Positions 8,701-14,086 of a stretch of 14,086 nucleotides of DNA are shown here, one piece after another (the stretch's first letter is position 1; each line of letters starts with the position of its first letter). Under the pieces are notes generated by a model. The model saw only the letters and a list, made by a program, of their open reading frames with translations, was not told where the DNA came from and searched no databases. The DNA is from an uncultured Kordia sp. GTDB lineage: Bacteria; Bacteroidota; Bacteroidia; Flavobacteriales; Flavobacteriaceae. The stretch lies in contig CAJXHW010000017.1 in the NCBI GenBank assembly GCA_913054565.1, forward strand, positions 1-14,086, written 5' to 3'. The translations under genes and the position numbers were made by a program.

Positions 8701-8922
8701 AAAGCTAAATACAAGTACATCTCCTACTGACGCCGTAAGAGAATAATTTCCGTCAAAATCAGTTTCGGCACCAGTTGTGGTTCCTTTAATTAAGACACTA
8801 ACCCCTGGCAAAGGTCCCGAAGCATCGGTAACATTACCAGAAATGGTTTTAGATTGTGCAAACGCAAGTTGCACGGTAAACGCTAGTAGAAGCGTTAAAA
8901 TTCCATTAATCTTTGTTTTCAT
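5701..8922 (-). CDS. SusC/RagA family TonB-linked outer-membrane transporter (SusC1)
   Basis: TonB-energised outer-membrane barrel that works with the SusD lipoprotein encoded directly downstream. The 1073 residues from the ATG at 8920-8922 contain: a signal peptide (1-22, cleavage likely after 'AFA'); a carboxypeptidase-regulatory-like N-terminal domain (about 24-95, 'SGPLPGVSVLIKGTTTG' 35-51); 'NEVVVTGYGT' (103-112), a TonB-box-like segment; a plug domain (about 115-228, 'IRIRGYGSVNGNRNPLYVVD' 164-183, 'AIYGSRGANGVIVITT' 212-227); and a long beta-barrel ending in 'TVGARVKF' with a C-terminal Phe. An acidic loop 'NDANGNGILDNGEDE' (about 859-873) looks EF-hand/dockerin-like. A TTG at 8950-8952 would add ten residues before the signal peptide and was rejected. 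It is the first gene of a three-gene operon and shares its N-terminus and upstream DNA with SusC2. Confidence 0.95.
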   Translation of the reverse strand: MKTKINGILTLLLAFTVQLAFAQSKTISGNVTDASGPLPGVSVLIKGTTTGAETDFDGNYSLTASVGDVLVFSFIGMETSEQTVTAGSGIINVQLTEANNVLNEVVVTGYGTSTKQSFSGTATTVKAEAIERKSVSNVSQALAGEVAGVTVINTSGQPGTTSTIRIRGYGSVNGNRNPLYVVDGVPFTGSINSINPSDIKSMTVLKDATATAIYGSRGANGVIVITTDNGTSGEDYIEIDVKTGVNEQMIARYDVISSPEEYIATVWDGIYNRGVITGQADPVDYANSNLFTANYVHPGYNMWNVADGAELIDPITRAVRPGVTRRYTPGLYKDSAFQSASRNEANLKIGGGNEKTKYYTSFGYLNDEGYAINTKYDRYTTRLNVNSKVKDWLEVGSNIGYAYSDSQNNGQTNGSENVFEFADKMAPIFPVFLRDDNYQLVPDPIFGGNQYDYGAASGYRARPNADGLNPIGSALYDDIASYRHEINGNFNMNIQIVENLKLEARYGVQYSMNRAKSYRNPFYGTGISNKGSLFTDDVERLTQNFLQLLRYNNQWGNHTVEVLAAHESNEFTLKQSTQFKGTAVVPGLLELDNFVVNISPATGYSEGASIESYFGQVNYDFDKKYYVTGSVRRDGSSRFVNEKWGTFGSIGGAWVATNEDFFNSNLISYLKVKASYGITGDQAGVGYYSGYDTFNSSFLGGISISPNTNGNPDLTWETSNMAQLGVEFTLGNFLDGGIDYYNKLTDNLIFDRRVGPSQGIAIITVNDGELRNQGIEFDLTGHIIDKEDFKLDVSVNGEVINNEIVTMPLEPSTGEPRILDTSAGDYAYSKGSSIYDFYLREWAGVDPADGAPMWFQYFNDANGNGILDNGEDEILSMTPYLNDNPDAVVAKQVTKTYADATEKYIGKSGIPKLRGAARIGGIFKGFNFSTQFTYSYGGWARDNQYGELMADRFGAVGNNFHKDIANRWQNPGDVTNVPRLADGIDQNATSSSTRFLTSTDYFALNNAIIGYTIPSQYLSKTGISLINLWVSGDNLIMSSKRKGFNPTTSETGSSGRRLYAPLTTFTVGARVKF

Positions 8923-9012
8923 TATATAATTTTTTGAATTAATCAAGCCCAAAAGTCTTAATTAATACTTAATAAAACAACTTTTTAACTTAAAATATGT
9001 TAAAATAGTTAA
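8671..9012 (-). repeat. Shared susC 5' module, copy 1 (upstream box, leader, signal peptide, N-terminal domain)
   Basis: This block aligns with 13722-14064. The coding part (first 84 codons) is identical at 67 of 84 residues by my count. The leader next to the ATG (8923-8954) matches copy 2 at 27 of 32 bases with a one-base gap. A TTAA-rich box (8985-9012) matches at 21 of 28 bases without gaps. The stretch between leader and box is less alike. Beyond residue 84 the two proteins diverge strongly except at family-wide motifs. Confidence 0.75.
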
Positions 9013-9156
9013 GATTTTCTTAATCGTTTTTGATTATTATTCAATAAAAAATGGTTTAAAAAATTATTATTTATTGTAATGTGTGAAATGATAGATATAT
9101 GATAATTATTTAGTTCGAAGAATATAAAAGTGTAAAATGCGCTAATTTTGCATAAA
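8923..9156. other. Non-coding, very AT-rich inter-operon region
   Basis: No credible gene lies between the susD2 terminator and the susC1 start. The region holds the susC1 leader, a candidate promoter, the TTAA-rich box (8985-9023) and, on the plus strand, an isolated TAATTTTG (9143-9150) directly before the terminator hairpin. Between about 9025 and 9140 I see only AT-rich sequence without clear structure. Confidence 0.6.
8950..8980 (-). promoter_or_regulatory. Candidate promoter of the susC1 operon
   Basis: On the minus strand GACTTTTG (8950-8957) matches the -7 consensus TAnnTTTG except for its first base. TTG (8978-8980) lies 20 bases upstream as a -33 element. Transcription from here would give a leader of about 20-25 bases. 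The equivalent position before susC2 reads CAATTTTG (14002-14009), also off consensus in its first base and without a clear TTG, so the assignment is weak. Confidence 0.3.
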
Positions 9157-9186
9157 AAAAAGAGGTGAATTTATTCACCTCTTTTT
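9157..9186 (-). terminator. Rho-independent terminator of the susC2-susD2 operon
   Basis: A 14-base perfect stem (AAAAAGAGGTGAAT pairing with ATTCACCTCTTTTT) with a 2-base centre. On the minus strand it is followed by a run of eight Ts (9154-9161). It begins 21 bases after the susD2 stop at 9208. It separates the two SusCD operons and could also act on plus-strand transcripts. Confidence 0.88.
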
Positions 9187-9207
9187 AATTTTAATCTGAG
9201 ATTAGTA

Positions 9208-10662
9208 TTAATTCACGTCCCAGAATAATTTAGTTTCAGCGGCATCTCCTCCAATAGCAGAAGCAGCATCGTTATAATTTGTAGCGTTCAATGTTTGCTC
9301 TACAATAGGGTAGGTGTATCTATTAGGGAATCCTGATACGGCTTCAGTAGGTACAGCTAACAAAGGATAATCTAACATTCTCTTACTTACCCAAGACTCG
9401 AGACCTCTATTAAATAGGGCTACCCACTTTTGGTTACCAATTGCCTCTTTCCATGGCAATGCAGCCGTGCTGTTGGCCACGACTGTTGCATAATCTACAT
9501 CTGGTCTTGCCAAGAATGTTGCAATGTCGGTTGCAGAACCACCCCAATTTTCCATGGAAGCGGTAATACCTGCTGCATGATGATTTGCAGGAGTATCTCC
9601 TGTGTTATAACCTCTTGCAGCAGCTTCAGCCAATAAAAATTGAACTTCTGCATAGTCCATCATAACTCCGTTGGCTGTTGCTCCAACAACCTGTTCTGAT
9701 AAATGTGAATGTGCACTATAAGTAGATGGTGAACCAATTTCACCTCCAACATATGCTCCGTTCACCATTGTAAACCATAATGGTCTTCTTGGGTCTTCAG
9801 TGGCATTCATAAAATCAATAATAGTTTTACCGGCTACAAAATCATTACGTCCACTTAAAACGACATTTGCGTGCACAGGGTTTGTGTTTGGTTGTGATGA
9901 TAAATAGGTAAAATTAGCATTATCATCATTACTCATTAAAACGCCTGGTACAGCTGCTTCAACCGTCGATTGTGCTAACGCATTATCAACATCAGCCATT
10001 AATAGTCCCATTCTTAATTTTAATGAATTTGAGAACTTTAACCATAAGGCAACATCTCCACCATATATATTATCTGCAACTCCAAAACTTCCGTTTGCTG
10101 TATCTAAACCATTGATAGCAGTATTTAATCTGTTAATTAAATCTCTATAAATCGTTTCAGCATCATCATATTTTGGTGTTAAAATATCAATATTCACGGC
10201 TTCTGTATAGGGTACATCTCCAAAAATTTCGACTTGCATAGCATAAGCATAAACAGTTAATACTTCAATAATCATTAATTTATTATTGGTATTTAATGCT
10301 TCTGCATCAGAGTAAGTAGTTTCTGAGATTACTTTTTGTGATTCTTTTAAATCTCTTAAAACTTCTCTATATCCAATACTCCATTGTTGCTCCGGAATTG
10401 TTCTAGTAACCTGATCGTAGTTACTTTCATCTGTGTATGTAGATTCTTGTAAGTATTGCATCCATAACTTTGTATTGTTATTGTTTACATTTAAATCTAC
10501 TACTTGGTCTACCAACGATTTTTGAGCAGCGGTAAATAACGATTCGCCCGCTACAAACGATGGGTTTTTAGTATTATCATTTAGGCCGTCTAAGTTGTCA
10601 GAGCAAGAAACTATAAGTAATGCTCCGAAGGCCAGTGCTATAAATTTTTTCATTTTTTTCAT
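9208..10662 (-). CDS. SusD-like (SusD_2 type) outer-membrane nutrient-binding lipoprotein
   Basis: Partner lipoprotein of SusC2. The signal peptide has its lipidation cysteine at C20 ('ALLIVSC') followed by S-D-N-L-D, consistent with surface export. The 484 residues show the pattern I associate with the SusD_2 (SusD-like_2) subfamily rather than classical SusD/RagB. These include 'LNDNTKNPS' (27-35), 'LWMQYLQESTYTDESNYDQV' (66-85), 'FGDVPYTEA' (147-155), 'LWLKFSNSLKLRMGLLM' (206-222), 'DPRRPLWF' (290-297), 'MDYAEVQFLLAEAAARGY' (335-352) and the end 'ETKLFWDVN'. The start is ATG 10660-10662, 2 bases after the susC2 stop; a second in-frame ATG at 10651-10653 (Met4) would also leave a working signal peptide. 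A terminator follows 21 bases after the stop. The substrate is unknown; members pair with SusC proteins in both glycan and non-glycan systems. Confidence 0.92.
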   Translation of the reverse strand: MKKMKKFIALAFGALLIVSCSDNLDGLNDNTKNPSFVAGESLFTAAQKSLVDQVVDLNVNNNNTKLWMQYLQESTYTDESNYDQVTRTIPEQQWSIGYREVLRDLKESQKVISETTYSDAEALNTNNKLMIIEVLTVYAYAMQVEIFGDVPYTEAVNIDILTPKYDDAETIYRDLINRLNTAINGLDTANGSFGVADNIYGGDVALWLKFSNSLKLRMGLLMADVDNALAQSTVEAAVPGVLMSNDDNANFTYLSSQPNTNPVHANVVLSGRNDFVAGKTIIDFMNATEDPRRPLWFTMVNGAYVGGEIGSPSTYSAHSHLSEQVVGATANGVMMDYAEVQFLLAEAAARGYNTGDTPANHHAAGITASMENWGGSATDIATFLARPDVDYATVVANSTAALPWKEAIGNQKWVALFNRGLESWVSKRMLDYPLLAVPTEAVSGFPNRYTYPIVEQTLNATNYNDAASAIGGDAAETKLFWDVN

Positions 10663-10664
10663 TT

Positions 10665-13600
10665 TTAAAATTGTAACTTAAGGTTTGCTCCAAAGTCTCT
10701 AGTCGATGGTAAAGAACCAACACTGTATCCTTGCAAATTACCTGCACCTAAACCAGATTCAGGATCGGCATGAGGTAAACTCTTATCAATTATCCAAATG
10801 TTAGAACCTACTGCGCTTATACTCACTCCTGTTAAGAAAGTTTTATCCAATATTTCAGAAGGAAGTGTGTATGTAAATGCGATTTCTCTAAGTTTTACAT
10901 ATCCTGCGTCATAAGAGAATGCTTTATCTGGTAAGCCTCTTCTATACCCGAAGGCACCAAATCTATCTGCTCTAATTCTAGTTTCGTTTGTAGAGCCATC
11001 AGGGTTTACACCAGTATTAATAAATCCACCACTATCGGCTCCGTAGTTTCCAGGAGTTCCTGTAATTGGATTTCTAACTGGGTTTCCTAAATCATTGGTG
11101 AATGCCGTTTCTTCAGGCAATCCTGTTGCTAAACCATAATATTGATCTAAAGACCAAATTTCTCCACCTTTCTTTATATCAATTAAAAAGCTTAATGCAA
11201 AGTTTTTATATGAGAAACTATTACTTATACCCATTTGCCAATCAGGATTTGCATCTCCTATTACATTGTCTGAAGTCGAAGTTTTAAGATATTGACCACT
11301 ATCCGGATCAATTAATCTTTCACTTGCTTTTGGATTGTCCGGATTTAAATAAGTATAATCTGTACCATATATAACACCATAAGGTTGACCAACTTGTGCA
11401 TTTATAGTAACACCACCTTGGAACGATCCTAATTGTAAAGTTTCTAAGCCTTCAGCAAGAGACAATACTTCGTTCTCGTTTTTAGACCAGTTTACATTTA
11501 TATTCCAGCTAAAATCTTCGGTTTTAATTGGAGTACCAAAAGCCGAAATTTCAAATCCATTGTTTTCAATTTCTCCTGCGTTAACAATCTTGTATAAGAA
11601 ACCAGTCGCTTCCGAAAGTCTTACAGGTGTAATTTGATCTATGGAATTTGATTTGTAATATGCAAAGTCAAATCCAAGTCTTCTTTGTAAAAATGACATT
11701 TCCAATCCAACTTCGTAACTTTTAGTAGTTTCGTTTTTAAGATCTGGATTGTTCTTAGTATTTGATACCGTAGCACTTGGTGCACCAATTGGAATGTTAA
11801 TATTATAGGTGTCGTCTAATAAATTAGGTCCTCTTCTTGCAGATCCAACTTCAGCGTAGTTTGCTCTAAACTTTCCAAAGCTTAACCAATCAGCATCAAT
11901 AAAGTTACTAAAGATGATTCCCGTTGAAACACCAGGATAATAAAAGGTATCGTTATCTTCTGGTAACATAGATGCTTTATCTCGTCTTATTGTTGCATCT
12001 AAGAAATAGGTGTTTTTAAACCCGAATGATGCACTCGCATAAATTCCATCAACTCCATTTTTCCAAACAGTTTCGATTGGTAATGGTAGCGGTCCAGCAC
12101 TATTTTGAAGTGCATAAATTCCAGGTACAGCCAAGCCACCACTTGTAGAACTATAAAGACTGCTGAAATTTACCCTATTTATGTTTGTACCTAAAATAGC
12201 CTTAAGATTTAAATCATCTGTAAGATCTTTATCTACATTTAACATTAAATCATAGTTGGTTTCAGAACTGGTAATGTCTTTTCTTGCATATCCAGAACCT
12301 TGAACGTTTCTTTGAATACTACCATCTCCTCCAGCAGTTCCAATTCCAAATCTTGAAGGCACAGATCCAACGGCTCTGCGTTCTTCTTGAATTTCACTGT
12401 ACGTATCGGTTGCAACACGCCCCATAACATTTAACCAATCGGTTATTTCATATGTCAAAGCAATATTTCCAATAAAACGATCTCTTTTGTCGTTTTGATA
12501 GTTTTCATAACGTGTCCAGTATGGGTTGTCCCAATAAATTGGATTTAAGTCATCTACATATGTTGGATTCCATGTTACGTTTCTACCAGTTTGAAAATAG
12601 ATGTCTCTTTGTTGTTTGATGTCAACATTTGTTTGCCACCATTGTTTAAATCCACCAACTAAGTTATCATTGTAACCGGTTGAGTTTCTACCCAATCCTT
12701 TTGTATTAATGTAATTTGCAAAAGACGAAACGGTCATTTTTTCGTTGATGGTGTAGTTTGCACCCATAGAAAAATTATGCTTCTTTAAAGAACTATTAGG
12801 TAATAAACCAGATTGATCGAAGTTTGTGTAATTTAATCTAAAGGATCCTTTATCACTTCCTCTGTCTAGTGAAATTGAATTTGTGAAAGTTGTAGGAGTT
12901 TCAAAAAATTCTAAAGGTCCGTTCTTCGCATTTACCCAAGGAGTTCTCTGGCCAAAATTAGGATTGGCAGGATCAAAAGCATCCCATTGATAAACAAATA
13001 GATTTGGGTCAAATGCGGGGCCATATGAAGCATCTTCACCAAGACCAGCTACTAGATCACCTGTGCCGTCACCATCAATATCTTCTACATACCATTGGTT
13101 TCCTGGTCCGTCGTAATAGGGGCCATAACCGGCACCATATTGATCTTGGTACTTTACAAATGTAGATTCATCAACCACACCAAAGGTAAAGCCTGAATTT
13201 ACGGTTATTCCAAACCCTTCCGCTTTTTTACCTTTTTTGGTGGTAATCATAATAACTCCATTGGCTGCTCTTGATCCGTATAGGGCAGAGGCAGCAGCAC
13301 CTTTTAGTACATTAATAGATTCAATGTCTTCAGGATTGATGTCAGAAGCAGCATTACCATAATCGTAGCTGTTTCCTCCTCCTTGCTCTTGACTTCTGTT
13401 ATTTGTATTTGTGTTACTGATAGGAACTCCATCAATTACAAATAACGCTTGGTTGTCTCCTCCAAGAGAAGTGTTACCTCTAATAATAACATTTGTAGAA
13501 CCACCCATATTGGTGTTTTGTTGAATGTTAATACCAGAAACACGTCCAGAGAGTCCATTTACAAAATTGTCAGTTTGAACATTTGTAAGATCTTCACCTG

Positions 13601-13973
13601 ATACTTCTTGTGTTGAATACCCTAATGATTTTTTGTCTCTTGAAATACCCAATGCAGTTACAACAACTTCATCTAGCAAAGTTCCAACAACCATTGTAAC
13701 ATTAAGAATATTTGAATCTCCAACGGTTTGTTCTAGAGTCTCCATTCCTACAAAACTAAATTGAAGCACGTCTCCTACACTTGCTTCTAGACTATAGTTT
13801 CCATCAAAATCTGTTTCGGTACCCGTTGTTGTACCTTTAATTAAAACACTAACTCCGGGTAATGGACCCGAATCGTCAGTGACTGTTCCTGTAACAGTTT
13901 TAGTTTGTGCAAAAGTTAGGTGCACGACAAACGCCATTAACAGCGTTAAAATTCCTTTTAACCTTGTTTTCAT
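10665..13973 (-). CDS. SusC/RagA family TonB-linked outer-membrane transporter (SusC2)
   Basis: TonB-dependent barrel for substrate captured by the downstream SusD_2-type lipoprotein. The 1102 residues contain: a signal peptide (1-22, 'LTFA' then Q); a carboxypeptidase-regulatory-like domain (about 24-95); 'LDEVVVTALGISRDKK' (100-115), TonB-box region; a plug domain (about 115-248) with 'VIIRGNTSLGGDNQALFVID' (162-181), an inserted Asn/Gly-rich loop (about 186-207) and 'ALYGSRAANGVIMITTKKG' (230-248); and the barrel, ending 'GANLKLQF' with a C-terminal Phe. Early in the barrel is 'DIDGDGTGD' (298-306), a calcium-loop-like DxDxDG motif. The ATG at 13971-13973 starts directly at the signal peptide. 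The 'TALGI..K.LGYS' sequence is typical of one large SusC branch, unlike SusC1 ('TGYG'). No frameshift or missing region is seen. Confidence 0.95.
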   Translation of the reverse strand: MKTRLKGILTLLMAFVVHLTFAQTKTVTGTVTDDSGPLPGVSVLIKGTTTGTETDFDGNYSLEASVGDVLQFSFVGMETLEQTVGDSNILNVTMVVGTLLDEVVVTALGISRDKKSLGYSTQEVSGEDLTNVQTDNFVNGLSGRVSGINIQQNTNMGGSTNVIIRGNTSLGGDNQALFVIDGVPISNTNTNNRSQEQGGGNSYDYGNAASDINPEDIESINVLKGAAASALYGSRAANGVIMITTKKGKKAEGFGITVNSGFTFGVVDESTFVKYQDQYGAGYGPYYDGPGNQWYVEDIDGDGTGDLVAGLGEDASYGPAFDPNLFVYQWDAFDPANPNFGQRTPWVNAKNGPLEFFETPTTFTNSISLDRGSDKGSFRLNYTNFDQSGLLPNSSLKKHNFSMGANYTINEKMTVSSFANYINTKGLGRNSTGYNDNLVGGFKQWWQTNVDIKQQRDIYFQTGRNVTWNPTYVDDLNPIYWDNPYWTRYENYQNDKRDRFIGNIALTYEITDWLNVMGRVATDTYSEIQEERRAVGSVPSRFGIGTAGGDGSIQRNVQGSGYARKDITSSETNYDLMLNVDKDLTDDLNLKAILGTNINRVNFSSLYSSTSGGLAVPGIYALQNSAGPLPLPIETVWKNGVDGIYASASFGFKNTYFLDATIRRDKASMLPEDNDTFYYPGVSTGIIFSNFIDADWLSFGKFRANYAEVGSARRGPNLLDDTYNINIPIGAPSATVSNTKNNPDLKNETTKSYEVGLEMSFLQRRLGFDFAYYKSNSIDQITPVRLSEATGFLYKIVNAGEIENNGFEISAFGTPIKTEDFSWNINVNWSKNENEVLSLAEGLETLQLGSFQGGVTINAQVGQPYGVIYGTDYTYLNPDNPKASERLIDPDSGQYLKTSTSDNVIGDANPDWQMGISNSFSYKNFALSFLIDIKKGGEIWSLDQYYGLATGLPEETAFTNDLGNPVRNPITGTPGNYGADSGGFINTGVNPDGSTNETRIRADRFGAFGYRRGLPDKAFSYDAGYVKLREIAFTYTLPSEILDKTFLTGVSISAVGSNIWIIDKSLPHADPESGLGAGNLQGYSVGSLPSTRDFGANLKLQF

Positions 13974-14064
13974 TGTATAATTATTTTAGTTAATCCAAGA
14001 CCAAAATTGATAAATTATACTATGTAAAAAAAAACTTTAACATAAATAAGCTTAATAAAGTTAA
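13722..14064 (-). repeat. Shared susC 5' module, copy 2
   Basis: Partner of 8671-9012. Besides the first 84 codons of susC2, it includes the leader 13974-14006 and the TTAA-rich box 14037-14064. Three TTAA sites (14037, 14052, 14061) lie exactly 5052 bases from their counterparts at 8985, 9000 and 9009. The start codons are 5051 apart, the one-base difference being the single gap in the leader. Confidence 0.75.
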
Positions 14065-14086
14065 ATTTTAACGCTTTTTAATTAGA
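13974..14086. other. AT-rich region upstream of the susC2 operon, running off the window
   Basis: There is no gene here. It contains the susC2 leader, an off-consensus -7-like CAATTTTG (minus strand, 14002-14009) and five TTAA sites between 14037 and 14081. The neighbouring gene to the right is not in the window, so I cannot say whether susC2 is really the first gene of its operon. Confidence 0.55.

Noticed and set aside
8920..8952. TTG at 8950-8952 as the susC1 start
   Set aside because: It would put ten polar residues before a normal signal peptide, and the stretch is the leader shared with susC2, where translation starts at the equivalent ATG.
9430..9636. Plus-strand cysteine-rich 68-codon open frame inside susD2
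   Set aside because: It is antisense to a well-conserved lipoprotein gene, has no family resemblance and no start signal, so it is a shadow of the susD2 codons. The same applies to the short frames at 4661-4864, 11102-11287 and 12245-12430.
8671..13973. Recent gene conversion between susC1 and susC2
   Set aside because: The shared N-terminal peptide is encoded with many silent differences, so the DNA copies have diverged for a long time. Conservation by selection fits better.
1..14086. CRISPR array, insertion sequence, prophage, toxin-antitoxin or defence system
   Set aside because: There are no regularly spaced repeats, transposase or integrase motifs or small paired genes. The coding capacity is fully explained by housekeeping genes and two SusCD operons.

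Overview
This window looks like chromosomal DNA from a member of the Bacteroidota, most likely a marine-type flavobacterium (Flavobacteriaceae). The evidence is the very AT-rich base composition, two complete SusC/SusD outer-membrane uptake pairs, lipoproteins with acidic residues just after the lipidated cysteine, and promoter-like boxes of the Bacteroidetes type (TAnnTTTG) in place of E. coli-type -10/-35 boxes. There are eight protein genes, the first cut by the window edge. I see no rRNA, tRNA, CRISPR array, transposase or phage gene.

Left part (1-3444), housekeeping. The 3' part of a conserved flavobacterial exported protein (+) runs tail-to-tail into rarA (-), an AAA+ ATPase acting at stalled replication forks. 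A rhomboid intramembrane serine protease (+) diverges from rarA and ends tail-to-tail, with a 6-base overlap, on rlmB (-), a 23S rRNA 2'-O-methyltransferase. The genes are tightly packed and share stop-codon bases. rlmB appears to have its own promoter, part of which lies inside the terminator of the operon behind it.

Right part (3434-14086), two tandem SusCD operons, both on the minus strand. The right-hand operon is susC2 (10665-13973) and susD2 (9208-10662), 2 bases apart, followed by a strong hairpin terminator (9157-9186). The left-hand operon is susC1 (5701-8922), susD1 (4218-5690) and a two-domain surface lipoprotein (3489-4211), with gaps of 10 and 6 bases, closed by a second strong terminator (3434-3463). 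In such systems the SusC protein is a TonB-energised outer-membrane barrel and the SusD lipoprotein is the lid that captures an oligomeric nutrient. The third lipoprotein sits where SusE/F-type accessory binders usually sit. The two SusD proteins belong to different subfamilies (SusD/RagB and SusD_2-like), so the operons probably import different substrates. There is no glycoside hydrolase, lyase, sulfatase, peptidase operon or SusR/HTCS/anti-sigma regulator in view, so the substrates cannot be named from this window.

The most interesting signal is that the two susC genes share a roughly 340-base block. It comprises a phased TTAA-rich upstream box, a conserved short leader, the signal peptide and the N-terminal carboxypeptidase-regulatory-like domain (67 of 84 residues identical). 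Downstream, the plugs and barrels diverge strongly. This suggests two uptake systems that are expressed or energised in a common way but import different cargo. I found no evidence of a wholly new type of system.
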